Source: Eudorina sp. 2006-703-Eu-15 (taxonomy: Eukaryota; Chlorophyta; Chlorophyceae; Chlamydomonadales; Volvocaceae). Taken from it: DNA of 64,000 bases. Both the position numbers and the translations under genes were made by a program. The notes beneath the pieces are model-generated. The model was not told where the DNA came from. It saw only the letters and a list, made by a program, of their open reading frames with translations, and did no database searches. The stretch covers positions 1-64,000 of the forward strand of contig BDSI01000103.1 of the NCBI GenBank assembly GCA_003117195.1. The letters are read 5' to 3'. This document shows, in pieces, positions 42,030 to 54,335 of this stretch; within the stretch, counting starts at the first letter, position 1, and every line of letters begins with the position of its first letter.

Positions 42030-44760
42030 GGCGGGCTGCAACGTGTCTGTCTGTCTGTCTGTCTGTCTATCTGTCAGTCTGTCTGTCGGTCTGTCTGCAT
42101 CGAGGCGCAAGCACTATAGCTGGGTCGGGTCGGGTAGTGTTGTATCGTGGGGCAGGCAGCAGCAGCAGCTGCAGCAGCAGCAGGAGTGCGTCTCTCTGAC
42201 TCAGCATGATGGTGGGCGTATGGGGTTTAGGCACATCTGAAGTAGCCCTTGGGGCCCGGCCGCCTGCGGATGTTAAGCGCCCTTCTCTCCTTATGCTCGG
42301 GTCTTCCTCAACATCCGGCGCTCGGGTGGTGCTTGATCGGATGGACTTGAAAGCCCGAGACCTTGTTTCGATAATGTGGATGTACGGCATGTACGGCGTG
42401 TCGGGGTGTGTTTCGCGTGTGCTCGAGTGTGTCCACCCACAGCAACGCGGGAGGGGTGGTCGACCGGGCGGTCCAGGGCATGTTGCCCTTGTTGGGGCCT
42501 GGGCACCTCACCACCCCGAGGAGAGGACAGGAGAGGACAGGAGAGGAGCTTACAGGAGAGGGAAGGGCAGGGGGAAAGGGGAGGGCAAGGGGAAAGGGGA
42601 GGGTTTGGCGCGGGGTGGTGTGGTGTGGTGTGGAATCGCACCCTCCGCGCCCGCCCCCTTGCACCCCGGGAGGGCAGCACAGGCCGCGGCGCCTCCTCCT
42701 CGCCTTCACTGCTTGGTGCCGTACTCGGTACGGATGCGATGCAAGGCACACCCGGGGGTGGCGGGGACGCTCATCTGTGCCGCCCTGGGTGGGCCACATG
42801 TGATGTGGGCTGCTGCTGGGTGGGCCTGAGGACGACTGGCGAGGCGAGGCCCTGGCATCCATCATCGGTTACCGGCACCGCTGGCTGCTGGCTGCCGGCT
42901 GCCGTCCTCCTCCTGACGCCGCTTGCCTACCTTGCTTACCTGCCTCTACCTTGCTTTACCTTGCTTTACCTTGCTTACCTTGCTTCCCGCGTCTTCGTGT
43001 GTGCAGCGCAGCGCAGCGTGCTGCGCTGCGCCGTGTGATGAGTGGGCACATGAGCGCGGACCGCCCGACCAAACCGATGGACGGGTTGTGGGTTCGGCGG
43101 CGACTTGGCGCAATCATCCTCTACACGCACTCGTGTGGGTCGGGGGCGGGTCTCTTCTGTCTTCTCCAAACACACTTGTGTGTGTGGGGGGGGGCGGTGC
43201 GCGCGCAGGTGTGCCGCAGGGTCGAGCATTGCAGCTGTCGTGCATTTCGCCGTACACACCGCCTTGTACGGTACGAGCCCGCGCGGCCCCCGGCGCCCCT
43301 GATGGTGTACTTCTCCTCTCCTCGTCTGGTCATGCCATATGCCTTCTTCTTTCATGTGCGTTATGAATAGCGCGTTTCTCGGGGGGGGGGGGGCGCTGCT
43401 GCCTCGACGCCTTTTGACGCTGGCGATATAATTTCAAGCCCTGCGTCTTTCTCAATAAGGGTACGGCATGTACGGAGCGTTTGGCGCCCGGGTTTGGGCC
43501 GCGGAGCGATGTCGCGTGGTGAGGCCAGTTGTTTTGGGGCATCCGAAGAGCTGATCTGAGCTGACCTGAGCTGAGGGGTCTCCCCACCCTGGTGGGGTAT
43601 TCATGCGCACCGCAGGCCTCGCATACGCGCATACAAGCGTCCGTGCTTTCTCTTTCGTGTTGCATCTGAGCGCTAGGGGTGGGTGTCGAACGCCCCAACG
43701 TGAGGAGTACGAACCGGTTCTCGGCGATGCGACGGCCACCTGTTGGCACCCCAGGTTACAGGATGCATTTAGAGTGCGTGCCTGTGTATGTGCGTGTCCG
43801 TGTGTTTAACAAGAAGTGTGTGTGTGTGTTATCAAGGAGAAAAGTGTGTGTGTGTGTGTGTGTGTGTTTGCGTCCTTTGCTGCTGCGGGGCACAGCGCCG
43901 GAGACGTTGGGACGCAGTGGGTTGGGAGGGTTTCGCGGCGTGTCCTGTGTCTGGCGATGGACGCGCCGAGACGTGTCGGCTGGGTTTTGTACGAGTGTGA
44001 TGTCGGGAGTGCTCATGACATGTCGTGGTACTGTAGTCGTACAATGTTACGTCATGTCGCCCGAGAGGGAGTTGTTGTGAGGTCGGGTCCGACCGTGTGG
44101 GACACACGTGGAAAGATCTGCCGTACGTCCACATGCCGTACGGGAATCACTGTGTGAGTGGTGATGACGCAATGGTGAGCGGACGTTTCCGTGCCGGGCA
44201 GATTTTTGCATGGCCTTGGGAAGGGCGTTGTGGAAGCGTTGTGGTTCGGGCGTAACGGCTCATGGGTCGACGACGAGGGGTGGACAGGACTTCTCAACGC
44301 AGGGGGCACAGAGCAAGAAGCAAGACACGTTGTGGCATCGTCGCGGCCAAATCAGGTTAGCGGTGCGTGAATCAGGTGCGGTGTCGTGGGTTTGGCGTAG
44401 TCGCACGTGCATGCTGCGTCGTATCATCGCGGGCCTTCAGCTTCTGAGGCGGAACGTCGGATGGGCTGCAAGTTGCGCGGTGAGGGCTCTGACGAATTAT
44501 GAATAATGTTAAGTGCAATCTGCATGGTGTAATTGATATACATGTAGACGTCGAAAATGGCACCTGCTTGGATTCGCACCGTTCCTGAAACTGATGGTTT
44601 TCGGTTGTGGTAGACTCTATCACAAGTCACCAATTGCAAGACAGTCACAAGGGCGTGCGTGACATGATCTGTCTGTAGTAGCTGTGCGTGAAACAATTGG
44701 CGTGTTTACAGATCATACGCTGAAACCGTTTCCAGGAAAATTCAATCAGCGACCGCAAAA
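42030..44760. other. 2.7-kb intergenic region rich in simple repeats
   Basis: It holds a CTGT run (42044-42097), a purine-rich block (about 42520-42600), CTTGCTTTAC-like repeats (about 42925-42985) and a G12 run (about 43381). It also has GT tracts (about 43815-43868) and a copy of the GGGTCGGGGGCGGGTCTCTTCT motif (about 43137-43160). Many GC-rich open frames exist, but none has recognisable domains or coherent splice sites. Confidence 0.55.
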
Positions 44761-47700
44761 ATGCTGGGCTCGGTCAGCTTGCAGCGGATACCCAAGGCTG
44801 CAGTGAAGTCTTCTGGTACCCAATCAAAACGATGTGTTCGACCGAGTGTACCTGCTGTCGACCTAAATGTGTCCAGCTCGGCAACCCGCCTGGAGGATTC
44901 GCAGCTGCCGAAGGATGTTCGCCCCGTCGTTGCCTGCATTTCGGCGATTGCGGCTCAGATGCTCTCCGCGAACGTCGCACTGGCCGATGTCTCCACGGAG
45001 GAGCTTTTCAGCCTGCAGGTTCGCGGTTTGGGTGTTGCCACCGATGTCGATTCTGACACAGCACAAAGCTTTCAGGCATTCACACATGATCAACAGTAAG
45101 AATTGCATATTCATAAAGATTACAATCCAAGTTTTGGCTGTCAACTGACGTCCGGTCCCCGTTTGCGAGCAACTGACGTCCACGACCCCGTGCCGCTGCA
45201 GGCCGCTCAACCGCTGACGGAGCTCTCCTCGGCATCCCCATCTGGTGCGTCGCTACAATGTGTGATAAACAAATTTTCTTTGCTTCAAGGGTTTCAAAAA
45301 ATTCTCCCCTGCGGTCATCCCAACACTTCCAACGTTTGTTCCACCCCGCGGTGTTGATCCCGGGTTCCCCTCCTCCTCGCCGCACCCGGTTACCCGCCTC
45401 TTCCTACTAAGAACGTGCTGGCCTGCCCTTCCCATCTTCCATCCAAAGGCGCTGGGGATGAAACCCTGGCAGAGGTCGTGGAGGCCTCCCTGGACAGCCC
45501 CGCCCTGGGCGAGATCCGACTGGAGACCGTCGCGGAGGCGCCCGCGGTGTCGGAGCCGACCGGCTCCATCGCCGTCGCTGTCGCGACGTCGTCGCCGTCC
45601 CTGGAGCTGGCCTCCGCCGCCGCCGTCGAGTCCATCGAGATCGACTCGGAGCTGCCCGCGGCCTCGCCGGTGGTTGTGGACGTCCCCGCGGAGGCGGCGA
45701 TGGCGAGCCCCGTCATTGACATGGACATTCCCGCCATGCCCGCCATCAATGCCGACACGGACGTCAAGGCAAGGCCCTGCTCCCTCATCGCACCTCTCCC
45801 CACCGCACCCCACCGCACCGCAACCCAGCGCACCGCAACCGCTCCTCACAGCACTGCACCCCACCCCACCGCAACCGCTCCTCACCGCACCGCGCCCTCG
45901 CGGGGACTGCCCTGTGAGGAGACACGTCTTCTGCCCAACACTGACTTCAAAGGGGACGCACCGTCGCCCGTATCTTTACAGAGCAATGACACCTTCAAAG
46001 CGGTTGTAGCGGAGGCGAACCCGAGTCGCGCGAGAACATCGTCCTTGCGGTCAAGCGATTGCTAGCGCTACTGTACCTGCAAGGGACATCCCCAGTCCTG
46101 CGGCCGTACCCCGTACGCCTGTCCTGCCTCCCTTGACCACCTTCCCGCGGCTCCAGCTACCGGCCCGCCCCGCCCCGAACCGAACCGAACCGAACCGCTG
46201 GCCGGAGCGCAGTTTGAAAATATCTACCAATTTTCTTTGCCCCGCCCCGCCCCGACCTCCCCCTACCACCAATTTTCTATATCCCCCTACAACCCGCAGA
46301 CCCTGGTCGCGGCGCTCATCCGCAACGAGCAGTTCATTTCGGCGCTGGTAAACAACGAGGCTTTCCTGGACCGCCTGGCGGGGGAGGACAGGGTGGTGGA
46401 GGAGCTGGCGCGGCGCAAGGGCCTCAGCATGGAGGTGGGTGGGGACTGTTGGGGGAGGGGGTGGTGGCGGGGCGTGGGCAGCTCGGCGGCCCTCGAGAGA
46501 GGGTTGTGGAGGGGCGGTTTCCCGGTCAGGGTTGCGGGTTTGCTCCTGAGCACACGATTTGGGCGAAGGAGGTGAAATGGGGGAACCCGCCTTGAGTACC
46601 GGCCTCCTCCATTCTCAGGTTGTGCGGCCTGCGGCGTTCCTGCGGTGTCAAGGCTGTTCCCTGGGGGTATGGCGTTGTTGCGGCAGTCATGCCTCCGGGT
46701 GCTGTCTAAACCTCCGGGGGCTGTCTAAACCTGTCTCCTGTCTAACCCTATCTCCCCGGCCGATCCGTCGTCGCTGCCGCAGGTGGAGGCCCGCGATGAG
46801 CTGGCTACGGAGCTGCGGCGGCGCCAGACGATGATGGACGCGCTGGCGGCTCGCGGCGAGGCCGCGGTGCTGGCGGTGGCGGATGCGGCGAGGCAGGCGG
46901 CGGCGGACGCGGCGCAGGCGGCCAAGACCGAGACCCGGGAGGCGGACGTGTCGGGCGAGGTGGGGGGAGCGAGGGCGGAGGGCCGGGTCGCTGTCGTCAC
47001 TCTGGGCAGCTCTCCATGGGCGTCAAAGGGCGGCGTCCGGTATCCTGTGGGAGGGTCCTCTAATAGGGCAGTGGGCAGAGAGCTCCAGGTATGACCATGA
47101 AAGGGCTCTCAATTGTTCTCCTTGAAACAAGGTTCTTGGTCAATGGTGAGGGTTTCAGGCGATAGGGGGGTGGGGAAAACGGGAGGGTGCCAGGCGCGTC
47201 CCGAGTGAAGTGGGCACCTGTTGATGACTTCAGGGGTGGCTGCCGCCGTGGCTGCCGCCGCGGCTGCGGCTGCCGATGGTGTTGGCGACGCATTGATTCA
47301 CACCCGTCGACGCCACCGGGTCCGTCCCGCTTCCTGCATCCTGCTCCCCGCTGCCAGGTGGGCGTGGTGTCCTCGGGCAAGTCCGCCCTGGTGGCGATGG
47401 AGACGGCGGTTGAGCTGCTGGAGGACAGCCAGGAGCTGCTGGCGGCCGTGGGTGAGGAGGAGGACCGACCGGGCCGTGGAGGGGTTGGGTGGTGGGAGCC
47501 TGGCGGTGGGCTTAGGGCGGGCCGGTGCTGCGCGGGAGCTGGCGTGGGCATGTACAGATAATCGGGTATGCGTGTGGCGGTGCCTTGAAGGAAGGGTTGG
47601 ACGGAGAGAGAGGGCCGCGACACTGCTGCTGCGGCCCCTGCTGCGGCCCCTGCTGCTGTCCCCTTGCCTCCCCCGACCCGCGTAACGTGCGTCCGTTTAC

Positions 47701-50633
47701 CTCCACGCCGCAGAGTCCAAGCAGTCCGACCTCGGCAGCAGTGACAAGCAATTCGTCAAGATGGAAGGTGAGGGCCTCGGGGCCCGGGGGGGAAACTGGT
47801 CAGGTGGAAGGTAGCGTCGGGGGAGCTGTCGCGTGCAGTACAGCAGTAGCATATCAGCGCAGTAGCAGATCAGCGCAGCCGCAGAGACTACAAACGCATG
47901 CCTGCCATGCCATCATGCGGCCGCGTCCGAACACCGTGCGCCCCTCGGATGATCTTCGTCGCCCCCTGCCCACGTGCCCACGTGTGTTTTGTGGGAAACC
48001 TGGGCCGTGTGCATGTATGTATGTGTGTTTAGAAATGCAACCCGTATGTGTGTGTATGTATGAGCATTACCAGTACGGAGGATGGGCTGTGTGTGTATCG
48101 TTACATATCTGCCGGGCCGACGCTGGCCGGGGCCGCTAACCCGCCCCATACGGGAGACCGCCGAAGCACTCTCCCCCGGATATGGGTTTGTGCGTGAGCA
48201 TGTGTGTGTGTGAGAGCATTACCACCTCGCCGTCGTTTCCCGCGCAGCTGCTGTCGCCAGCGCGGAGCGGTCGGTCAGCAAGACGCTGGAGAAGACGGGC
48301 GGGGAGCAGCTGCGGGACATCCAGGTGCGTGGGAGCCGGATCGAGGTCCCGGTGCTGGAGGGGCGCTGTGGCTCTTGGGGCTCTTCAAGCGGCTCTTTCC
48401 GCGGCTGTTTCCCGTGTGCAGTTGATTGACAGTCCGTGTGTGCGCACCCGTGTGGCTGGGGATTTCTCGCACACCCAGGGTTGCCATCGTACACTGTCGT
48501 GCTTAAAACTTTCTCACAACCGCCCCCGCATTGCGACGCGGTTGCCTGGCCGCATAATAATTCCCATGGGGCCACCGAGGTGTGGCGTTACGCTCATGCG
48601 ACCCCTTGCCTTTTGGCGCCCACCGACTTCCTGTCTCAAGCCGGTTGCCCGGGCCCGTACCGCTCGCGCTGCCTGCCGTACACCGTACACACAGGGCGCC
48701 GTCCGGGAGCTGTACACGGAGCCGCAGGCGGAGCAGGACGAGGTGACCATCAACCGCGCGTACACGGACCTTGTGACGGCGGTGGCGGAGATGCAGCGCG
48801 CGTATGGCGACGCAATCTCCAAGGCGGTGGGTCACGCGGTTTCGGAGGTGGTGGAGGTGGAGGAGGCGGCCGTGAAGGGCGCGGAGAAGACCAAGGTGCT
48901 CATGAGCCAGAAGGTGCGCTGGTTCGGGTGGTGAGGCGGGACTGGACCGGACGAAGGGAGGGGGGCGGCGGAGCGGGGGCGGCGGAGCGGGGGCGGCGGA
49001 GCTGGACAGCGCCAGACAGAGAGGGAGGAGTGACTTGGATGCCAGGTTTGGCGAGTGCGTGAGTGCGTGCGTGGCGCTGGGTGCGCGGACCAAGGAGCCC
49101 AGTTCGCGAGTCCAAACGTCTTTGGGACTGTCTGTAGATGGCGCGATGTGCGATCGGCGCGAAAGAGATAAAATCGAGGGCCACGACAGGCCATGACACC
49201 AGATGCAGACAGGAATAACTCGAATTATGTATAAGTCGCGCGTTGGGCATGCGATAGGCAGACAGCAGTTCGCGGCCTACGGCTAGCAACGCCCGATGAC
49301 GGCCGGCGGGCGGCTCTTCACTGTTCGGGCCGTGTACACTTGACTACTGCCGTACGCGGCTTCCTTGTCTCGTTCACTGTACGATGCTGAATAAGTTGCC
49401 TGGCCGTCGGAGGACTGTCTTGCAGTGTTTTCATATCGATGTGGTTCCTTGGAAGTTGGGAGAGCGGAGGGTGGGGTGTCTGACGGATTCCCAGGGGATG
49501 GCTTCTGACTACTTGCGCGTGTCGTACGCCGTGCTGCTGTGGCTTGTGTTGGAGATGACCTTTCAGAGGTGTGTGACTAGACGATAGCCATAGATGTAGT
49601 TAATGTTCGAATGATTCTATTGTCTAGGCCTGTTGTGAGGGGGTGACCTGTTGCCTGTCCTCGAAGCCTCTGGGCGGAGTTAAGGGGTCGGGGGTGGGGA
49701 GTGATGGAGCGGCGGCTGCTTGGTCAGAATTCGGTCTCGGATGCACCGGGTGGAGCGGGGTGGTGGTGGTGGTCAGATCCCGGCGTTTGCCGTACTGCTG
49801 CCGTACTGCCGTGGAGCCCGGGCGAGGGAGTCCCCTGGAGCCTTTTGACTTCGTGGTCCAGCTGCACACGGTGCGCACGGCCGCGGTCTGTGATGGTCCC
49901 CCGGGGCGGGGGGGGGCTGCCGCACAGTGTTCAGTCTGCTTTTTGGGAGACAATAATAAGAGAGGCATGGACGGGGTGACTCGATGAGGACGCAAACATA
50001 TGCCGATCACAGTTGCAAGAGACGCCTTCTCTCCAGGTCTGGATGGATGGATGGATGGATGGATGGTGGGTCGTATACGCGATGCAAGAGCCTGACTTTC
50101 CGCAGTCGGGTGCAGCGAAGTTTGAGGTAGGGAGACGGCTTGAGCTGCGGTTTGCTTGATAGGCCACTACCACTGCTGCGGTGTGGGCCGATGGGGGCTG
50201 ACCCCAGCGCGCCTCGCCATCTTAACCTGTAACCGCCACATGATCCTCCGTATTGCTCTTCCTACAGAAGGGTAGGGTGATAGCGTGCTTCCCACTGGAA
50301 ATCGAATGACGGCTGGGGCCTGGCGGAGGAGGCCGGCTGATGCGGTGGGTCCCGAATGCAGCGCCCGATGCTGAACCTACGCCGTTCGGCTGCCTGCTGC
50401 TGTATGCGTAGGTGAAGGAGGTGGAGAAGGCGGTGGGCTTCAACCCCGCCCCGCCCCGGAGCAACGGCGCGGCCAGGGACTCGTACTCAGCTGCGGGGGA
50501 GGCGGCCAAGGAGGGGGAGGAGCGTCAGGAGGGAGCGGGGACCGCGGGGCTGCGGCTGGCGGTGCTGGGCGCCTTCGCGTTCTGGGTGTGGGGGACCTTC
50601 GTGCAGCCGCGCTCGCGGTACAGCCGCTGGTGA
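44761..50633 (+). CDS. unrecognised plastid coiled-coil protein with C-terminal membrane helix
   Basis: Ten exons join in phase: 44761-45018, 45202-45244, 45449-45768, 46300-46434, 46783-46959, 47358-47451, 47714-47767, 48248-48324, 48695-48913 and 50412-50633, about 532 residues. The N-terminus looks like a bipartite plastid/thylakoid signal: a basic, Ser-rich stretch, then ACISAIAAQMLSANVALA ending in an A-x-A-type site before DVSTEEL. An acidic, Val/Ala/Pro-rich stretch follows (exon 3). Long helical segments (exons 4-9) include LIRNEQFISALVNNEAFLD, VEARDELATELRRRQ, AYTDLVTAVAEMQRAYGD and AVSEVVEVEEAAVKGAEK. Near the end LRLAVLGAFAFWVWGTFV forms one membrane helix, followed by a short basic tail. 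Intron 3 appears to use a GC donor. The last intron is 1.5 kb. Function unknown; a membrane-anchored structural or tethering role is only a guess. Confidence 0.72.
45780..45895. repeat. CACCGCACC-type minisatellite
   Basis: Degenerate CCCCACCGCA repeats in intron 3 of the coiled-coil gene, right after its GC donor. Confidence 0.75.
48091..48185 (-). repeat. dispersed ~95-bp intronic repeat, copy 2
   Basis: Inverted relative to 31311-31410 in the window but in the same sense relative to its host gene. It lies in the intron between exons 7 and 8 of the coiled-coil gene. Confidence 0.85.
50037..50067. repeat. TGGA microsatellite
   Basis: About seven TGGA copies in the last intron of the coiled-coil gene. 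Confidence 0.95.
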
Positions 50634-51782
50634 ACGAACCGACAGCCGACAGCCAGGACGAGCCGACGGTGCGAGGGAGACTTGGTCGTGTGGCTGGGAG
50701 TGCAGGAGGGATTGGGATCTGAGCGTGCAGTCGGCCGTGTGGGGTTGAGGGCAAGGCAGCGGGACCCTGGGGGACTGCCCAAGAGCCCAGCTACCCAAAG
50801 AGTACACCAAGGCCCATCTAACGGGTACCCAACCACCCAAGGGTTATGCAACTACTTCTATAACCACTTCGAGGCATACCCAAGTACCCCAGGGATGCCC
50901 AACTCCCTAAGGATTACCCAACTTCCATCGGGTAACCAACCACCAAGGGGTACCCAACTGCCTTGCGGGTATGTACGGGTTCGCCGGCGGAGGGTGAAGG
51001 TGGCATCTGGATCTTCTTAGTCTGTGGTACGCACAAGGGTCAGTGCGCCCGGGGGTGTCCATCCTTCAACGGTGAGCTAAGCCAGTTGCCGTACAATGCA
51101 TATTATTGATTGTTTCAAGTAGCAGGGTGCAGAGGCATTGCAGGGAACATGATCCGCAAGGGATCTCGCTGCCGGACGTTGCCGTCATGGTGCATTCTCA
51201 TTCGTGTCGGCGCAGAATTTCTTCATTTCTTTCATACACGTTATTTGCAGGCCGCTGTACGATTTTTTATCTGCTGCATGTAGGGCGGATATGCGAATGT
51301 TTTCGCTACTACCCACCACATTTCGCTGAAAGATTCTTGCCCAGGGTACCCATACCCGGCCCCGTGATCTACACCCCTTGTTCCAAATGGCGTTGCGAGT
51401 GTGCCGAGTGAGCATCGTACCGAGTAAAGTCGGTTGTCGTACAGCTTGCCTGTGGAAGGCAAAGCGCTGTCCCATGGTTGCTGATGCCGTTGAAATCCTA
51501 AGTGCCGATTCGTCAGGCTACAGTTATCAATTTTGTAGATTTACTGTCACGAGGTGCACATACACACTGTAAAGCGCGCTGTAACATCGAATACAACTCA
51601 TGATAAATTCCCCAATGTCCCATAAAGCCTTTGCTGCGTGGATTCTGATCAGTGCAAGACATGCATCCGGCCTTGGAGACGCCGAGACCCAGACTACCAG
51701 GATTGGGGCACAGAGGGTGGCCAGATGTTTACAGACGACTGCTGAAGGTACCAAGCAGCGCTAAACAGCTGGGCAAGACCGT
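50634..51782. other. spacer between convergent coiled-coil and P2 genes
   Basis: The first part (about 50780-50970) is a degenerate minisatellite built on TACCCAACTACC. TGTAA words at 51568 and 51580 are candidates for the coiled-coil gene's poly(A) site. TTACA at 51729-51733 serves the P2 gene on the other strand. Confidence 0.5.
51729..51733 (-). terminator. putative P2 poly(A) signal TGTAA (minus strand)
   Basis: TTACA on the plus strand, about 50 nt beyond the P2 stop codon. Confidence 0.6.
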
Positions 51783-52632
51783 TTAGTCGAACAGAGAGAA
51801 GCCCATGTCCTGCGGGTAACGAGAGGGGGAGGGCAGCACGGGACACTCGAGCTCAGAATAAACCCTGCCACCTGAGGCCAAGGCGCGAGCCTTCCGCGGT
51901 GCCGCCGATACCCCGTGTGGTTACACGATGACCCGGACGCCGAAGCTGCATACCATGATGTTTTCATTGTTTTGTGAAATTCCGTGCGGCATTGCAAGAC
52001 CCGCAGCCCACACTATGCACACTCAGTCTGAGCCATGACCGCGGTGAACGCCACGCACGACAATAGTAACCACCTCACCTCCTCCTCGCTGGGCTCCTTC
52101 TTCTCCTCCTTCTTCGGAGCCGGAGCAGCGGCACCACCGGCAGCCGGGGCAGCGGCAGCGGCGACCACAGCACCGCCCGACGGCACGGACGCCAGCTTGG
52201 CGCGACCGGCGGCCAGAACCTATGAGCCAACCCAGAAAACGTTAGTTTAATGATGTATTGCTAAAATGCCTTCATTGTCCTCAGAAAAGAACTTGCCTCC
52301 TGAAGGTCCTTGCCCTCCAGCTCCGAAATGAGCTTGCTGACCTTCTCAGCGTCGGCCTCAACACCGACTGCGGATTACAACAAGTCAGGTATTAGCTTCT
52401 AAGTATTTATGCAGTTAATGGAATCGAGCCGCCGGCTCCAACAACTTGAGCCGCCATCGCCTCACCCGAGCTCAGAATCTTGGTGATATCATCGGCGGTG
52501 GGGCTGGCCTTACCCCCCAGAACCGCCTGCACACGCGTAAAAATGATTGGAGGTTTATCCTTGTTCGCAAGCCGGGTATGCCAATGCTGAGCCCCATAAA
52601 CCTACCAGCAGGTAAGCGGAGACCACACGCAT
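51783..52632 (-). CDS. RPP2: 60S acidic ribosomal protein P2
   Basis: Five exons (52606-52632, 52466-52526, 52297-52367, 52079-52219, 51783-51809) give 108 residues, the normal P2 size. It starts MRVVSAYLL, continues AVLGGKASPTADDITKIL and LISELEGKDLQE, has an Ala-rich hinge, then a charged KKEEKKEPSEEE stretch, and ends DMGFSLFD, the conserved C-terminus that contacts elongation factors and ribosome-inactivating proteins. P2 pairs with P1 on P0 to form the ribosomal stalk. The first exon codes only nine residues and the last only eight. Intron 3 uses a consensus GC donor (GAG then GCAAGT). The acidic tail has three Glu before the splice instead of the usual longer Asp/Glu run. Confidence 0.95.
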
Positions 52633-54335
52633 TCTCGCGGGATCAATTTAACCGACTTAACCGTCTGGCTTACAGCAAAAGGAGGAAGGTGCAAGGTTGG
52701 TCTCGATACTTTTAGCAGGACTGCCCCTGGGCCCTGTGCGGCAGTTTGCTGTACAGCAACCGAAAATACATGTACCTTGGAAACTAATCTAATATTATGT
52801 TATGAGTATTCAATTGAAAAGGCCATTTCATTTCTGGCATGTTTCTTACACAGAATTGGACACGGACATACATCTTTATTTACCTGTGAAGAAATGCGCA
52901 TACCCATCAATACCTGATGCTATTATACTTATTGAATGCTTTTTCTGACAAGTACAATGGATTGTACCTGGGGCGGCCTCATGAACTAGTGGGGTTGGCT
53001 GGTGCAGTGGGTTGCCACGACGCGCTGAGGCTCAGCTGGCTTAGCTTCCGCCCTTGCAACCTAGTGCCAGCCAACCCCACTAGTTCAATGGAAGTGAGTA
53101 ACCGCCTAGGCACAATCGATACCGTGCCCTCTGCATCCGGTTACTGGGCCGCTCAGGGCCGCTGTCAGGCGTTGTGGGCTGTGTGGGCGGCGGGTCTGCA
53201 AGCGCGGCGGGGCTGACAGGTCCGCGGGGCGCATAGCCCGGCAGGAAAAGTCTTGTTGGGATATGCCTGGATATGTGAGGGGCTATCAGCTCGCCGTTGA
53301 TGTTTACAGCGGGCCTGCCAAAGACTCAACGGTCCTTGCGTTGCTACCGGAATTCCCTGGGCTCAGCAGTGCTGCCCGTATGACCGTGACCGACAGTGCC
53401 AGACCTGCAAGTCAATCAGACACCTGGTAGGGCCGGAATCAACCAATCCATGCTTTTGCCGCCTTCCCCTGATGCAGCAAGTCGAATCTTCTTGCACACG
53501 TCAGCAGTACCTGGCGGAGAATGCAAGGCCCAGAGCGCACAGAACGTGAGGTACAGCAGCTCGGTTGCTCGGACGTTCGATCGTCCCAAGGGTATTGCTC
53601 TATTGCATTCGATGAAGTATTACCGTGTGCTGCTTACGACTGTTTGCGATCACGACATTGAACCCTCAATTTTTTGTAACCGTTACAAGGTGGGCCCTTA
53701 GCCCCGACCGCGTGTTCCACCTGTTCAAAACACACGTGGGGCCGTGACGCACTAGGTCGCCCTTGCGTCCCATGGGTCGGTCTGGTGAACATCGACGTAC
53801 CCGGCCGAGCAATGGCCTACAGCAACCCTGCCGTTCGCCTTCGTATAATGGATGGACGTTATTCTCGGACACGCAGTTGCTGCTCTTGAGCAGTGCAGTT
53901 CGCGGCGGGGCACCTGGGCGACCTGCCGAGGTCTTCGCCCACTCCGCAGGGTTCCGACCATTTCATGCTACGCATTTGCAAATTCATGAATCGAAAATGC
54001 CTGCATAGAGAATAGCATGTGCGTTGTTGTGAAAGGTTTGGCGTTGAGGTCAGCGAGAATGCGTAGCATGAACACAAGCCGGGCTATCTTGCGTGTTGCT
54101 GCCTAGCGGGCAGGAACTGGTCCTAAGTGGTGCAATTAAGGGGAAGAAGTTAACAATGAACTAGTTGCAACATGCGATCCCATGCAACGCGTACGTCGGA
54201 CGGTCGGAGGCTGCAAGCGTTCTCACAGATTGAGGAGGGAATTGTACATCAGTACGACGCTATCCTGGCAAATCAAATATGGTCCATTGGTCACCTTTAC
54301 ATTGGTTAAGTTAGTTTCTAAATTGTTTGGTTACA
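52633..54335. promoter_or_regulatory. divergent spacer, P2 / GPAT
   Basis: 1.7 kb between opposite start codons. It holds an AT-rich stretch (about 52740-52960), a foldback element (52983-53086) and otherwise unremarkable sequence. Open frames here are short and unsupported. Confidence 0.4.
52983..53086. repeat. 104-bp foldback element
   Basis: Perfect 20-bp complementary ends (GAACTAGTGGGGTTGGCTGG and its complement) with extended partial pairing to GGTTGC/GCAACC form a stem of about 30 bp. No target duplication is evident. Confidence 0.88.

Noticed and set aside
42206..43400. Several 100-220 codon frames on both strands
   Set aside because: High-GC stop-poor sequence with low-complexity products (Arg/Gly/Pro runs).
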